Below, one piece after another: positions 1-8,028 of a stretch of 64,000 bases of DNA (positions within the stretch are counted from its first letter, which is position 1; each line of letters begins with the position of its first letter). Under the pieces are notes generated by a model. The model did not search any database. It saw only the letters and a program-made list of their open reading frames with translations, and had not been told where the DNA came from. The DNA is taken from positions 183,809-247,808 of the forward strand of contig NZ_QTJV01000003.1 of assembly GCF_003412465.1 (NCBI RefSeq). The letters are read 5' to 3'. Made by a program: the position numbers and the translations under genes. The DNA is from Chitinophaga silvisoli (GTDB lineage Bacteria; Bacteroidota; Bacteroidia; Chitinophagales; Chitinophagaceae).

Positions 1-311
1 ACCGGTACTCCAGCCTGCATGGCTGTAGCGATGGCTACACCCTGTGCTCTACCCAGCTTGAGCATACTCTGTACGTTCTTACCAAAGAAAGGGGCCTCGA
101 TTGCGCAGGAAACCGGTTTATGCAAGCGTATCAGTTCATTTACACGGGCGTGTATCAATTGCAACCTCTCGTAGTGATCTTTGTGACGGGACAGTTTTAA
201 CACATCCATTTCCAGCAGGCTGGCCTTCGTTCCTTCCACCAGTATGAGCCCGTAGCCCATCACCAGCGTACCCGGGTCGATGCCGAGAATTATTTTTGAC
301 TTGTTTGCCAA
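1..311 (-). CDS. ruvC: RuvC Holliday-junction endonuclease (3' part outside window)
   Basis: Partial gene: about 103 N-terminal codons are visible and the C-terminus lies left of the window. The translation carries the RuvC opening motif ILGIDPGT, whose Asp is the first catalytic acidic residue, and later the IEAPFFGKN motif with the second acidic residue, followed by a LGRAQGVAIA helix. RuvC cuts Holliday junctions symmetrically, working with the RuvAB branch-migration motor. The only plausible start is a TTG at 311; no in-frame ATG lies nearby. It is divergent from the membrane-protein gene at 343, leaving about 30 bp between them if both chosen starts are right. ruvB is present at 6.9-7.9 kb on the same strand; ruvA is not in the window. 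Family call is firm; the start is less so. Confidence 0.93.
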   Translation of the reverse strand, partial: MANKSKIILGIDPGTLVMGYGLILVEGTKASLLEMDVLKLSRHKDHYERLQLIHARVNELIRLHKPVSCAIEAPFFGKNVQSMLKLGRAQGVAIATAMQAGVP

Positions 312-342
312 CCACAGTTTATTTTTGCCAAAATCTTGATGT

Positions 343-1335
343 CTGAACAAAAATACCAAAATAATTCTCAATTACCTGCTGGGGGCAGTCCTTTTTACCT
401 GGTTAGCCTGGTCCATTTATAGCCAACTGCGCCACCAACCCAATTTAAAGAGTTCTCTTCAGCAAATGATAGATACCCTTGAGCATAAAGGCGTTGTGGC
501 CATGCTGTTGGTATTGATAGGTATGCTGATGAACTGGGGCCTGGAGGCCCGCAAGTGGCAGATGCTGATCAAACCCCTCCAACCCATGTCCTTCTTCCGT
601 GCGTTTAGAGCCATACTTTCCGGGGTCTCGTTTTCTATCAATACACCTAACAGGATCGGTGAATATGGGGGTCGGGTACTCTATGTGAGCAATAACAGAA
701 GCAAATTAAAAGCAATTGCTGCTACGATGGTGGGCAGCTTCAGCCAGCTCATAGTCACTATTATCTTTGGGTTAACCGGCTTTATCTACTTTGTGGCGAA
801 CTTCACGCCAGTAAGGCCTGAACAGGGTACAGGCTACGCCGTATGGGAAAAAATATCGTTTGGAGTCCTCCTGATAATTTGTGGCTTGATCATATTGTTA
901 TATTTTCGGCTGCAGATCATTCTATCCATCTTTGAAAGGGTACCATTGTTGAGGAAGGCCCGGATCTTTGTGCAAATTATTGTTCGTTACTCCAACACAG
1001 ACCTCGAACACTTATTGCTCCTTTCGGCCTTACGCTATGTGGTCTTCTCGGCACAGTATTTGATTTTGCTAGACACGTTGGGCGTTGAAATGCTGTGGTG
1101 GCAAGGATTTTTGATGAACGCTGTCATTTATCTCGTAATGGCTATGGTGCCTACCATCGCCATCGCAGAACTGGGCCTGAGAGGGAAAGTAAGCCTGTAT
1201 TTCATGGGATTCCTCAGTATGAACAGTCCTGCTATCATAGCGGCAACGGTCATTATCTGGCTGGTAAACCTCGTGCTGCCGGCCGTACTGGGTAGTGTGC
1301 TTTTGCTGGGAATTAAGATTTTTAAGGAAAAATAG
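343..1335 (+). CDS. YbhN/UPF0104-type (lysylphosphatidylglycerol synthase TM region-like) membrane protein
   Basis: Integral membrane protein with about eight hydrophobic segments, resembling the flippase-like transmembrane half of lysylphosphatidylglycerol synthases (UPF0104/YbhN). The region around SGVSFSINTPNRIGEYGGR matches the conserved NxPxRxGE segment. No cytosolic aminoacyl-transfer domain is present, so lipid lysylation is not implied. Start choice: the first ATG in frame is at 466, but the frame is open back to a stop at 337, and codons 343-465 encode a good first membrane helix (KIILNYLLGAVLFTWLAWSI). No ATG, GTG or TTG occurs in that extension, so initiation at CTG 343 (about 330 aa) is proposed; 466 is the conservative alternative. 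Followed at 8 bp by the DUF3108 gene, suggesting co-transcription. Confidence 0.8.
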   Translation: MNKNTKIILNYLLGAVLFTWLAWSIYSQLRHQPNLKSSLQQMIDTLEHKGVVAMLLVLIGMLMNWGLEARKWQMLIKPLQPMSFFRAFRAILSGVSFSINTPNRIGEYGGRVLYVSNNRSKLKAIAATMVGSFSQLIVTIIFGLTGFIYFVANFTPVRPEQGTGYAVWEKISFGVLLIICGLIILLYFRLQIILSIFERVPLLRKARIFVQIIVRYSNTDLEHLLLLSALRYVVFSAQYLILLDTLGVEMLWWQGFLMNAVIYLVMAMVPTIAIAELGLRGKVSLYFMGFLSMNSPAIIAATVIIWLVNLVLPAVLGSVLLLGIKIFKEK

Positions 1336-1343
1336 CTTCATCA

Positions 1344-2135
1344 ATGAGGTTGATTCTACTCATAGTTGTTTTAAGTCTGGCCACTATCCGCCCCCTGTAT
1401 GCCCAAAATGATTTTTGCGGTATCACCAATACCAGTTTCAGAGCCGGCGAAAGTATCACATTCAAAGTTTACTATACCCTTGGAAGAGTATTCATTGGCG
1501 CGGGTGAAGCCACTTTCAACTGTAACCTTGAAAAGTATAACGGTAAAGATGTATATCATATCGTAGCCGAAGGCAAGACCTTCCGCACCTACGACTGGTT
1601 CTTCAAGGTGCGCGACAAATACCAGAGCTTTATAGATACTGCCAATATGATGCCCCTGAAGTTCCTCCGCGATGTAGAGGAAGGTGGGTATCGCCTTCAC
1701 AATGATGTCACTTTCTATCAGGCACAACATACCGCTGTCAGCACCAAGGGCAGTTTTAAGGTGCCCGGCTGCGTGCAGGACGTGATCAGCGCCATCTATT
1801 ATGCCCGTAATATCGATTTCAATAAATATAAACCAGGCGATAAGATCCCCTTCAATATGTTCCTGGACGATAAAGTCTACAACATTTACGTACGCTACAT
1901 CGGCAAGGAAACTGTAGAGACCAAGTTCGGAAAGTTCCGCGCTATCCGGTTCGCCCCCCTGCTGCTGCAAGGCTCCATGTTCGAAGGCGGTGAGAAAATG
2001 AGTGTATGGGTGAGTGACGACGGCAATAAAATACCCCTCCGTATTGATAGCCCTATTTCCGTGGGCAGTATTAAAGTAGATATGGTCGGGTACAAGAATA
2101 TCCGCTATCCTTTTTCCTCCCTCATCTCAAAATAA
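1344..2135 (+). CDS. DUF3108 domain protein, exported
   Basis: A 263-aa protein with an N-terminal signal peptide (hydrophobic LILLIVVLSLATI, probable cleavage after the LYAQ region). The mature part begins with the typical DUF3108 phrase FRAGESITFKVYYTLGRVFIGAGEA and is predicted to be mostly beta-strand, as in this family of periplasmic proteins of unknown function common in Bacteroidota. Starts 8 bp after the upstream membrane-protein gene on the same strand, so the pair is probably one operon. No catalytic motif is apparent. Function unknown. Confidence 0.85.
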   Translation: MRLILLIVVLSLATIRPLYAQNDFCGITNTSFRAGESITFKVYYTLGRVFIGAGEATFNCNLEKYNGKDVYHIVAEGKTFRTYDWFFKVRDKYQSFIDTANMMPLKFLRDVEEGGYRLHNDVTFYQAQHTAVSTKGSFKVPGCVQDVISAIYYARNIDFNKYKPGDKIPFNMFLDDKVYNIYVRYIGKETVETKFGKFRAIRFAPLLLQGSMFEGGEKMSVWVSDDGNKIPLRIDSPISVGSIKVDMVGYKNIRYPFSSLISK

Positions 2136-2157
2136 TAGCGTTTAGGCTTATTTTAAC

Positions 2158-2187
2158 TTTATGTGAACATCTGACTAACTATATTTG
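2158..2187 (+). promoter_or_regulatory. Bacteroidota-type promoter of the RprY-like regulator
   Basis: TATATTTG at 2180-2187 fits the -7 consensus TAnnTTTG exactly. A TTT triplet at 2158-2160 sits 19 bp upstream in the -33 position, although the consensus TTTG is incomplete. The predicted transcript start is near 2194, giving a leader of about 19 nt to the ATG at 2213. This also argues against starting the downstream gene at TTG 2189. Confidence 0.6.
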
Positions 2188-2212
2188 TTTGTACATTAAT
2201 ACTTTATTATAT

Positions 2213-2914
2213 ATGGAAGAACGTAAACCAAAGATATTACTGGCAGAAGATGATACCAACCTGGGTATGGTGCTCAAAAATTATCTTGAACTGAATGACT
2301 ATGACGTGGAGCTGTGCCGCGATGGTATTCTGGCACTGGCTGCCTTCAGAAGGGAAAAATTTGACATCTGTCTCCTGGATATCATGATGCCTAATATGGA
2401 TGGTTTTAAACTGGCCGAGGAAATCCGGGATGTAGATCCGGATATTCCTTTATTCTTCCTCTCTGCCAAAACAATGAAAGAAGACATCATCCAGGGTTAT
2501 AAGCTGGGTGCTGATGACTATATTGCCAAGCCATTTGACAGCGAATTGCTCCTGTTGAAGATCAAAGCGATCCTGAAGAGAAACCAGGAACTGAACAGCA
2601 AAGAGGAAGAGCAGCATGAGTTTAAAATTGGCCGCTACGAATTCAATGCCCGCCTGCGTACACTGACACGCGATGGGGAAACACATACCCTCTCTCCAAA
2701 GGAGAACGAGCTGTTACGCATGCTGTGCGAGCATAAGAATGACCTGCTGCCGCGCGAACTGGCACTGAAGAAAATCTGGGGTAGCGATACTTACTTCAAT
2801 GGTCGTAGTATGGACGTATATATCGCCAAGCTGCGCAAATACCTGAAGGAAGACCCGAATATCGAGATCGTGAACATTCACGGTAACGGTTTCCGCCTGG
2901 TAGTGAAAGATTAA
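2213..2914 (+). CDS. OmpR/PhoB-family response regulator, RprY-like
   Basis: Receiver domain (residues about 8-122) with phosphoacceptor Asp56 in DICLLDIMMP, acidic pair Glu12/Asp13-Asp14, and Lys106 in DYIAKPF, followed by a C-terminal winged-helix DNA-binding domain (about 135-230). The sequence is close in style to RprY of Bacteroides (EDD.NLG and LDIMMP..DGF phrases). The ATG at 2213 is chosen over an in-frame TTG at 2189 because a good promoter lies immediately upstream and the receiver fold starts at once. No cognate kinase is adjacent; the kinase at 3685 belongs to the next regulator. A strong terminator follows, so the gene is probably monocistronic. Confidence 0.9.
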   Translation: MEERKPKILLAEDDTNLGMVLKNYLELNDYDVELCRDGILALAAFRREKFDICLLDIMMPNMDGFKLAEEIRDVDPDIPLFFLSAKTMKEDIIQGYKLGADDYIAKPFDSELLLLKIKAILKRNQELNSKEEEQHEFKIGRYEFNARLRTLTRDGETHTLSPKENELLRMLCEHKNDLLPRELALKKIWGSDTYFNGRSMDVYIAKLRKYLKEDPNIEIVNIHGNGFRLVVKD

Positions 2915-2931
2915 GACTTTAAAATAGCCTG

Positions 2932-2977
2932 AGGCTGACTGAAAAGATTCGTATCTTTTCAGTCAGCCTTATTTTTA
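2932..2977 (+). terminator. Rho-independent terminator after the RprY-like gene
   Basis: A perfect 17-bp stem (2932-2948 with 2953-2969) closed by a TCGT tetraloop is followed by TATTTTTAT. It separates the RprY-like gene from the next two-component pair. Confidence 0.9.
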
Positions 2978-2983
2978 TAGCGC

Positions 2984-3688
2984 ATGAAATTATTGTTAAT
3001 AGAGGACGAACCGGCAGTGGTATCCTTCATTCACCGATATCTTACTGAAGCAGGATATGATGTGACTGTAGCCATGGATGGGCCAACGGGTCTGCAAATG
3101 GCCATGGAACACTCCTTTCAGCTCATCATCCTCGATGTGATGCTGCCCGGTATGAGTGGAATTGCCGTGTGTAAGGAACTGCGCAGCCAACAGAATAAGA
3201 CCCCCATCCTGATGCTGACAGCACTGGGTTCTACAGAAAATGTGGTATCCGGCCTGGATAGCGGGGCAGACGATTACCTGATCAAGCCATTTAAACAGGC
3301 GGAACTGCTGGCCAGGATCCGCTCCCTGCTGAGACGACAGCCGGACAATAATAGTAATAATACTGTTACAGCTCCCCCTGCTGTGAACCTGCTCAAACTG
3401 GCCGACCTGGAACTAAATACAGACACCAAGAGTGCCAGCCGTAGCGGAGAAAGCATCACCCTTACTGCTACAGAATACCGCCTGCTGGAATATTTTCTCC
3501 GCAATCCCCGTCGTGTATTGTCAAGAATGGAGATCCTGGAAAATGTATGGGGCATCGACTTTAATATGAACACCAAGGTGGTGGATGTATATGTGAATTA
3601 CCTCCGTAAGAAAGTAAACCGAAAAGACCTGCCAGCCCTTATCCAGACTGTGGTTGGCATGGGATATATGCTGAAAGAAGAAGCATGA
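2984..3688 (+). CDS. OmpR-family response regulator of a two-component pair
   Basis: Receiver domain with acidic residues Glu7-Asp8, phosphoacceptor Asp51 (LIILDVMLPG) and Lys101 (DYLIKPF), joined by a short Asn-rich linker to a winged-helix output domain ending in the usual VVGMGYMLK wing. Size (234 aa) and architecture match CusR/CopR/QseB-like regulators. Its stop overlaps the start of the kinase gene (ATGA at 3685-3688), the classic arrangement for translationally coupled regulator/kinase partners. The signal sensed is not evident. Phased repeats downstream of the kinase (5050-5089) are a candidate binding site. Confidence 0.92.
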   Translation: MKLLLIEDEPAVVSFIHRYLTEAGYDVTVAMDGPTGLQMAMEHSFQLIILDVMLPGMSGIAVCKELRSQQNKTPILMLTALGSTENVVSGLDSGADDYLIKPFKQAELLARIRSLLRRQPDNNSNNTVTAPPAVNLLKLADLELNTDTKSASRSGESITLTATEYRLLEYFLRNPRRVLSRMEILENVWGIDFNMNTKVVDVYVNYLRKKVNRKDLPALIQTVVGMGYMLKEEA

Positions 3689-5049
3689 GTATACGTGTCA
3701 AAATATTGATCCTGTTTACTGCACTGACAGTTTCTATCATCCTGCTGATGGCGGGGTGTGCTTACTTTCTCACCAATCAATACTCCTTTACCGATTTTTA
3801 TAAACGCATTGAAATACGTGCCATTGTAGCTGCACGTGCTGTGCTGATCAAAGACAGGGATAACAGTGCTACCTATACGGAATTGCGTAATGAGCACCTA
3901 GAACGTATGCCTCATGAAAAGGAATACTTCCTGAAACTGGATAAGGAAGGGCATTTCAAACGCCCCGAAGCACTTAATTCGCTGCCGGCATCCTTCTTTG
4001 AAATGGTGCAGTTGCAGGGCAAGGCCAATCATCGTAGTGGTGACATCTTCTTTACAGGTGTGTTATTTGGTACTGATCCTGACCGCTACATCGTAATCGT
4101 TTCTGCCAGGAACGACTTTGGCAGCCGCTACATGGCCGACCTGAAGCGGGTATTGACGATTTGTCTGGCTACGGCGGGCATCCTGGTACTGGCAGCAGGT
4201 TTCTTCTTCTCGAGATACATACTGCAACCTGTGAGGGTCATGACATCGCAGGTAAAGAATATCAGGGCGCACAACCTGCACCTGCGGCTGGATTCGCCAG
4301 ACAGTAACGATGAAATGTTCGAGCTGGCCCAGACCTTCAATAACATGCTGGACAGGCTGGAGACCGCTTTCGAGACCCAGAACAACTTTGTAAGTAATGC
4401 CTCTCATGAGTTGGGAACACCACTTACAGCTATCATTGGTGAGGCAGAACTGGCACTGAATAAACAACGTACAGATGCCGAATACCGCCAGTCAATTCAG
4501 GTAATCCTAGGCGAAGCCGAACGCCTGGAGCACATCACTAAGAGCTTGTTACGCCTTGCCCAGACAGGGTTTGGTGGTAAGGGACAGCAGCGTGAACGCA
4601 TCCGTATGGATGAGCTGATTTTCTCAGTAAAAGATACCATCGACCAGATCAATCCTAACAATAAGGTAGAGATAGATTATTCCATGCTGCCGGAAGATGA
4701 GGCGAAGCTTTTTATTCTGGGCGATGCGCAGTTGCTGCACCTGGCATTCAGCAATATTGTACAGAATGCCTGCAAGTATTCTGATAACCGCCCGGTGAGT
4801 GTAGCACTGGCTGCTACAGATTCAAATATTATCCTACTGATTCAGGACCAGGGTATTGGTATCCCGGAATCTGAGTTACCATTTATATATGATCCTTTCT
4901 TCCGCGCTTCTAATACGAGTGGATATAAAGGATATGGAATAGGACTGCCATTGTCCCGTAATATTATCCGCCTGCATGGGGGCAATATCGTTGTAAACAG
5001 CCAGCAGGGAAAGGGTACAGAGATACGGATCACCCTGCCGGTAGCCTGA
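3685..5049 (+). CDS. Sensor histidine kinase, HAMP type
   Basis: A 454-aa membrane kinase: transmembrane helix 1 at about residues 7-29, a periplasmic sensor region of about 125 residues, helix 2 at about 155-178, HAMP linker 179-232, HisKA dimerisation domain with phosphoacceptor His241, and HATPase_c with N box (NIVQNACKYS), G1 (DQGIGIP) and G2 (GYGIGLPL). The H box reads SHELGTPL; the Arg common after HEL is Gly here, which is unusual but leaves the His and following Thr-Pro intact. It overlaps the regulator gene by 4 bp, so the two form one signalling unit. Resembles CusS/QseC-type kinases; ligand unknown. Confidence 0.92.
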   Translation: MSIRVKILILFTALTVSIILLMAGCAYFLTNQYSFTDFYKRIEIRAIVAARAVLIKDRDNSATYTELRNEHLERMPHEKEYFLKLDKEGHFKRPEALNSLPASFFEMVQLQGKANHRSGDIFFTGVLFGTDPDRYIVIVSARNDFGSRYMADLKRVLTICLATAGILVLAAGFFFSRYILQPVRVMTSQVKNIRAHNLHLRLDSPDSNDEMFELAQTFNNMLDRLETAFETQNNFVSNASHELGTPLTAIIGEAELALNKQRTDAEYRQSIQVILGEAERLEHITKSLLRLAQTGFGGKGQQRERIRMDELIFSVKDTIDQINPNNKVEIDYSMLPEDEAKLFILGDAQLLHLAFSNIVQNACKYSDNRPVSVALAATDSNIILLIQDQGIGIPESELPFIYDPFFRASNTSGYKGYGIGLPLSRNIIRLHGGNIVVNSQQGKGTEIRITLPVA

Positions 5050-5089
5050 TTCTTACCGGTTTCTTACCCCGTTTTACCGGATTCTTACC
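5050..5089 (+). repeat. Four helically phased direct repeats, candidate operator
   Basis: TTCTTACC occurs at 5050-5057, 5061-5068 and 5082-5089, with the variant TTTTACC at 5072-5078. The repeat ends are spaced 11, 10 and 11 bp, about one helical turn each. The array begins within one base of the kinase stop codon and lies upstream of a -7 box at 5143 for the UspA-like gene. Such phasing is typical of OmpR-family regulator binding arrays; assignment to the adjacent regulator is inference. Confidence 0.6.
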
Positions 5090-5142
5090 ACATTTTTAAT
5101 CTCCTTTTATCTCCTGCTTACGGGTTCCTAATCTCGTGGGAA

Positions 5143-5150
5143 TAGCTTTG
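5143..5150 (+). promoter_or_regulatory. Candidate -7 box for the UspA-like gene
   Basis: TAGCTTTG fits the Bacteroidota -7 consensus exactly. No convincing -33 box is found at the right distance, which is compatible with an activator-dependent promoter served by the repeats at 5050-5089. Transcription would start near 5157, upstream of the ATG at 5169 but downstream of an alternative GTG at 5136. Confidence 0.5.
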
Positions 5151-5168
5151 TGTTATAAATCGAAGCAT

Positions 5169-5648
5169 ATGAAACATATTTTGATTCCTACAGATTTTTC
5201 CATCAGGTCTCTTCGTGTAGTTCATCATGTTGTAGAGCGCTTTGGAGCTGGAGAACCCTTGAATATTGTGATGATGCATGCGATGCACATGCCGGGTTCT
5301 ATCATGGAATTGATGATGTTGTCAAGGAGATCATCACACTATGATCTGATTACCGATGATTATAAGGAAGCCAGTGAAATATTAAAGAATAAATATGGCT
5401 CAGCCATTCGGTCGATGAAAACCGAGTTCCTGATGGGCCGCAGCAATGGTGTGTTTCGCAACTTTTTGTTGTACCACAATATTGATGCGATTGTATGTCC
5501 TGCTGAATTCAATTTCCGCAAGGCATCACCTAACAGTTATGACCCGGCAGAACTGATCAGGAAGAGCAACTATCCCGTACACCATGTATCGCTGAAGAAG
5601 AAAGAAAGGATGCTGGTGTCGGCAATGTCCGAACTATTTGAAATATAG
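5169..5648 (+). CDS. UspA-like universal stress domain protein
   Basis: A 159-aa single-domain protein starting MKHILIPTDFS, the usual first strand and Asp of the universal stress protein fold. The C-terminal part has AELIRKSNYPVHHV, where the ATP-binding GxxGS(8-10)G(S/T) signature should be; it is not preserved, so nucleotide binding is doubtful. The ATG at 5169 is preferred over GTG 5136 because the predicted promoter lies between them. Located just after a two-component system and its candidate operator array, so stress-linked regulation is plausible. A hairpin follows the stop. Confidence 0.7.
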   Translation: MKHILIPTDFSIRSLRVVHHVVERFGAGEPLNIVMMHAMHMPGSIMELMMLSRRSSHYDLITDDYKEASEILKNKYGSAIRSMKTEFLMGRSNGVFRNFLLYHNIDAIVCPAEFNFRKASPNSYDPAELIRKSNYPVHHVSLKKKERMLVSAMSELFEI

Positions 5649-5664
5649 ATGTGTCTGTTTGAGT

Positions 5665-5697
5665 AGTGCTCTTTCCCTCGACGGAGGGGGGAGCGCT
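5665..5697 (+). terminator. Hairpin after the UspA-like gene
   Basis: AGTGCTC (5665-5671) pairs with GAGCGCT (5691-5697), with an inner CCCTC/GAGGG stem. Only a short ATTTG follows, so termination may be partial. It lies in the 79-bp gap before the bestrophin gene. Confidence 0.45.
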
Positions 5698-5727
5698 ATT
5701 TGTAAATCACTTTTTAAATCAGGTATT

Positions 5728-6639
5728 ATGCTACTCAAAAAAAATATACCGTTTAGATATGTGTTTGGAAAGATCAAATATGAAATCGCGTTAGTGGTAT
5801 TATACACGCTTGTGATAGTATTAATACATGACCGATTCAATCTGAAAGAAACCATCAACATACCGCTGAGTGTACCGATGATAATGGGTACAGTGATATC
5901 GTTGTTGCTGGCATTCAGGTCTAACCAGGCTTATGACCGATGGTGGGAAGCCCGCACTGTGTGGGGCGCTATCGTGAACGATTCCCGCTCATTTACCAGG
6001 GAAGTGCTGACGTTTATAAGCAGTACAGAATTCCCGGAAGAAGCAGAGCGCTTGCGTGAAAGAATGATCCGCCGACAAATGGCCTGGTGTTATTCACTGG
6101 GCCAGCAACTGAGAGGCTTGTCAGCTACAGAAGGTTTGGAACGACTGATTCCGAAGCGGGAAGTAGCATATGTAAGCCGCTTTGCAAATGTACCGATGGC
6201 GCTGCTGGAGCTGCATGCAAAGGATTTGCAGATTGCACTGCAGCGTGACTGGATCAATACTTATCAACAGGTACAGATAGATAGTACCCTGAATAAATTC
6301 AGTGATAGCATGGGTAAGTGCGAGCGTATTAAGAATACCGTATTTCCTTCAACCTACAGCTTGTATATTCATTTTGCATTGAACTTCTTTATCATGTTGC
6401 TGCCATTTGGCGTGATAGAGTTCTTTGGCTGGGTAGCAGTGCCTTTGGTAGGCGCGATTGCTGCATCCTTTCTGCTGATTGAGAAGATGGCGATCCACTT
6501 GCAGGATCCGTTTGATAACAAGCCGACCGATACCCCGATGACGACGATTGCGCGTACAATTGAAAGGGATCTGCGGCAGATGCTGAATGACAATTATGTA
6601 CCGGAAACACCGCCCGTGTACACGTATTATGTGATGTAG
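5728..6639 (+). CDS. Bestrophin-family chloride/anion channel-like protein
   Basis: A 303-aa membrane protein with the bestrophin hallmarks: an N-terminal helix, the SLLLAFRSNQAYDRWWEARTVWG segment (bacterial bestrophin/UPF0187 signature), a long helical cytosolic middle, and late membrane helices (FALNFFIMLLPFGVIEFFG and VGAIAASFLLIEKMA) followed by DPFDNKPTDTPM, the conserved bestrophin DPF region. Homologues form pentameric anion channels. ATG 5728 is used; the frame is open to 5638, but that extension is unlike the family and contains the hairpin described above. Two terminator-like hairpins follow. Confidence 0.88.
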   Translation: MLLKKNIPFRYVFGKIKYEIALVVLYTLVIVLIHDRFNLKETINIPLSVPMIMGTVISLLLAFRSNQAYDRWWEARTVWGAIVNDSRSFTREVLTFISSTEFPEEAERLRERMIRRQMAWCYSLGQQLRGLSATEGLERLIPKREVAYVSRFANVPMALLELHAKDLQIALQRDWINTYQQVQIDSTLNKFSDSMGKCERIKNTVFPSTYSLYIHFALNFFIMLLPFGVIEFFGWVAVPLVGAIAASFLLIEKMAIHLQDPFDNKPTDTPMTTIARTIERDLRQMLNDNYVPETPPVYTYYVM

Positions 6640-6746
6640 TAGTTATATATATTGGTAAAGAATGATTGGTACGAGGGGGAGTAAAATTCAGGAAGAATAG
6701 ATTGGTTAAAGATTGCACATACTCCCTGATCACCGTTTTGAGGAGG

Positions 6747-6785
6747 AAGGGCTGACCAGCGATACAATGGTCAGCCCTTTAGTTT
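6747..6785 (+). terminator. Hairpin terminator downstream of the bestrophin gene
   Basis: AAGGGCTGACCA (6747-6758) pairs with TGGTCAGCCCTT (6768-6779) around a 9-nt loop and is followed by TAGTTTATTTAG. The remainder of 6640-6746 shows nothing recognisable. Confidence 0.7.
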
Positions 6786-6871
6786 ATTTAGTATTTTGAG
6801 AATAATATTTTCTTTAGATAAGAATTGTTTGTTTGAACCCCAGCGCTTCTTATCTTATTCAAAGCCCTGCT

Positions 6872-6897
6872 CTGTTAAATAACAGGCTATTTTTTTA
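6872..6897 (+). terminator. Second plus-strand terminator before convergent ruvB
   Basis: CTGTT/AACAG (6872-6876, 6881-6885) with an AAAT loop is followed by a run of seven T (6891-6897). A further inverted repeat AGATAAGAA/TTCTTATCT lies at 6816-6824 and 6847-6855. Together these probably stop bestrophin transcripts before ruvB. Confidence 0.5.
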
Positions 6898-6919
6898 ATT
6901 AAATTCCAAGGTCTTTCTA

Positions 6920-7948
6920 TTAAAACAGCAATCCACTGTTAGCCCCACCTCTGGGCGTTTTGCCGAGGTGTATATAAGCTTTCTCTGTTACTTCTCTACC
7001 TCGTGGTGTCCGCTTGATGAAACCTTCCTGGATAAGGAATGGTTCATATACTTCTTCCAGCGTGCCGGATTCTTCGCCTACTGCAGTAGCGATAGTAGTG
7101 ATACCTACCGGGCCACCTTTAAAGTTTTCGATGATGACCTGCAGGATCCGGTTGTCCATTTCATCCAGGCCATATTCATCCACGTTCAGTGCTTTCAGGC
7201 TGAATTTCGCAATCTCCAGGTCAATGATCCCATTGCCTACTACCTGTGCAAAGTCTCTTACCCTTCTCAGTAATCCATTGGCAATACGTGGGGTACCCCG
7301 GGATCTCCGTGCTATTTCCATCGCAGCTTCGCTGGTGATCTTTGTGTCCAGCAGGCCGGCGGCACGCCAGATGATCTTTTGCAGGGTGGCGGCGCTATAA
7401 TATTCCAGCCTTGACTTGATACCAAAGCGGGAGAGCAGGGGAGCGGTGAGCAAACCTGAGCGGGTAGTAGCCCCTATGAGTGTAAACGGATGCAGGGAAA
7501 TCTGGATGGCACGGGCACTTGGACCCGTATCAATCATGATATCGATACGGTAGTCTTCCATGGCGGAATAAAGGTATTCTTCCACCACGGTACTAAGCCT
7601 GTGAATTTCATCGATAAACAGCACATCTTTAGGCTCGAGGTTGGTGAGCAGGCCTGCCAGGTCACCGGGTTTTTCGATCACCGGGCCGGATGTTTCCCGG
7701 ATGTTGACCCCCATTTCATTGGCGACAATGCGTGACAGCGTTGTTTTACCTAATCCGGGAGGGCCGTGAAAGAGCACGTGATCCAGTGCTTCACCTCTCA
7801 ATTTGGCGGCCTTGATAAAGATCTTGAGGTTCTCAATAATCTGGTCCTGCCCCGAGAAATCTACGATCTCTTTGGGCCGGATGCTGTTTTCAAACTCCTT
7901 TTCTGCAGCACTTTGGCGGCTTTCTTCTGGTCTTAGAGGATTCGACAT
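6920..7948 (-). CDS. ruvB: RuvB Holliday-junction branch-migration ATPase
   Basis: A 342-aa AAA+ protein of full family length. Walker [10 protein letters not shown] (residues 62-70), Walker B with DEIH (113-116), sensor I GATTRSG (159-165), arginine-finger region LLSRFGI, and a C-terminal winged helix ending in [12 protein letters not shown]. RuvB hexamers drive branch migration on RuvA-bound Holliday junctions. It is separated from ruvC by about 6.6 kb of unrelated genes on the other strand, so there is no ruvABC operon here. The 80-bp gap to the divergent M28 peptidase gene should hold its promoter. Confidence 0.98.
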   Translation of the reverse strand: MSNPLRPEESRQSAAEKEFENSIRPKEIVDFSGQDQIIENLKIFIKAAKLRGEALDHVLFHGPPGLGKTTLSRIVANEMGVNIRETSGPVIEKPGDLAGLLTNLEPKDVLFIDEIHRLSTVVEEYLYSAMEDYRIDIMIDTGPSARAIQISLHPFTLIGATTRSGLLTAPLLSRFGIKSRLEYYSAATLQKIIWRAAGLLDTKITSEAAMEIARRSRGTPRIANGLLRRVRDFAQVVGNGIIDLEIAKFSLKALNVDEYGLDEMDNRILQVIIENFKGGPVGITTIATAVGEESGTLEEVYEPFLIQEGFIKRTPRGREVTEKAYIHLGKTPRGGANSGLLF

Positions 7949-8000
7949 ATCAGGGTGAAAGTTACCAAAAAAACGCCTGCGGCAGCTTCGAATTTTCGGT

Positions 8001-8008
8001 TATATTTG
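8001..8008 (+). promoter_or_regulatory. Candidate -7 box for the M28 peptidase gene
   Basis: TATATTTG matches TAnnTTTG exactly, 20 bp before the ATG at 8029; the predicted transcript start is near 8015. No clear TTTG is seen in the -33 position. Confidence 0.55.
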
Positions 8009-8028
8009 ATAATTAGCAACATCCCAAT

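Noticed and set aside
1..7948. A ruvABC operon
   Set aside because: ruvC and ruvB are on the same strand but 6.6 kb apart with opposing genes in between, and ruvA is not seen.
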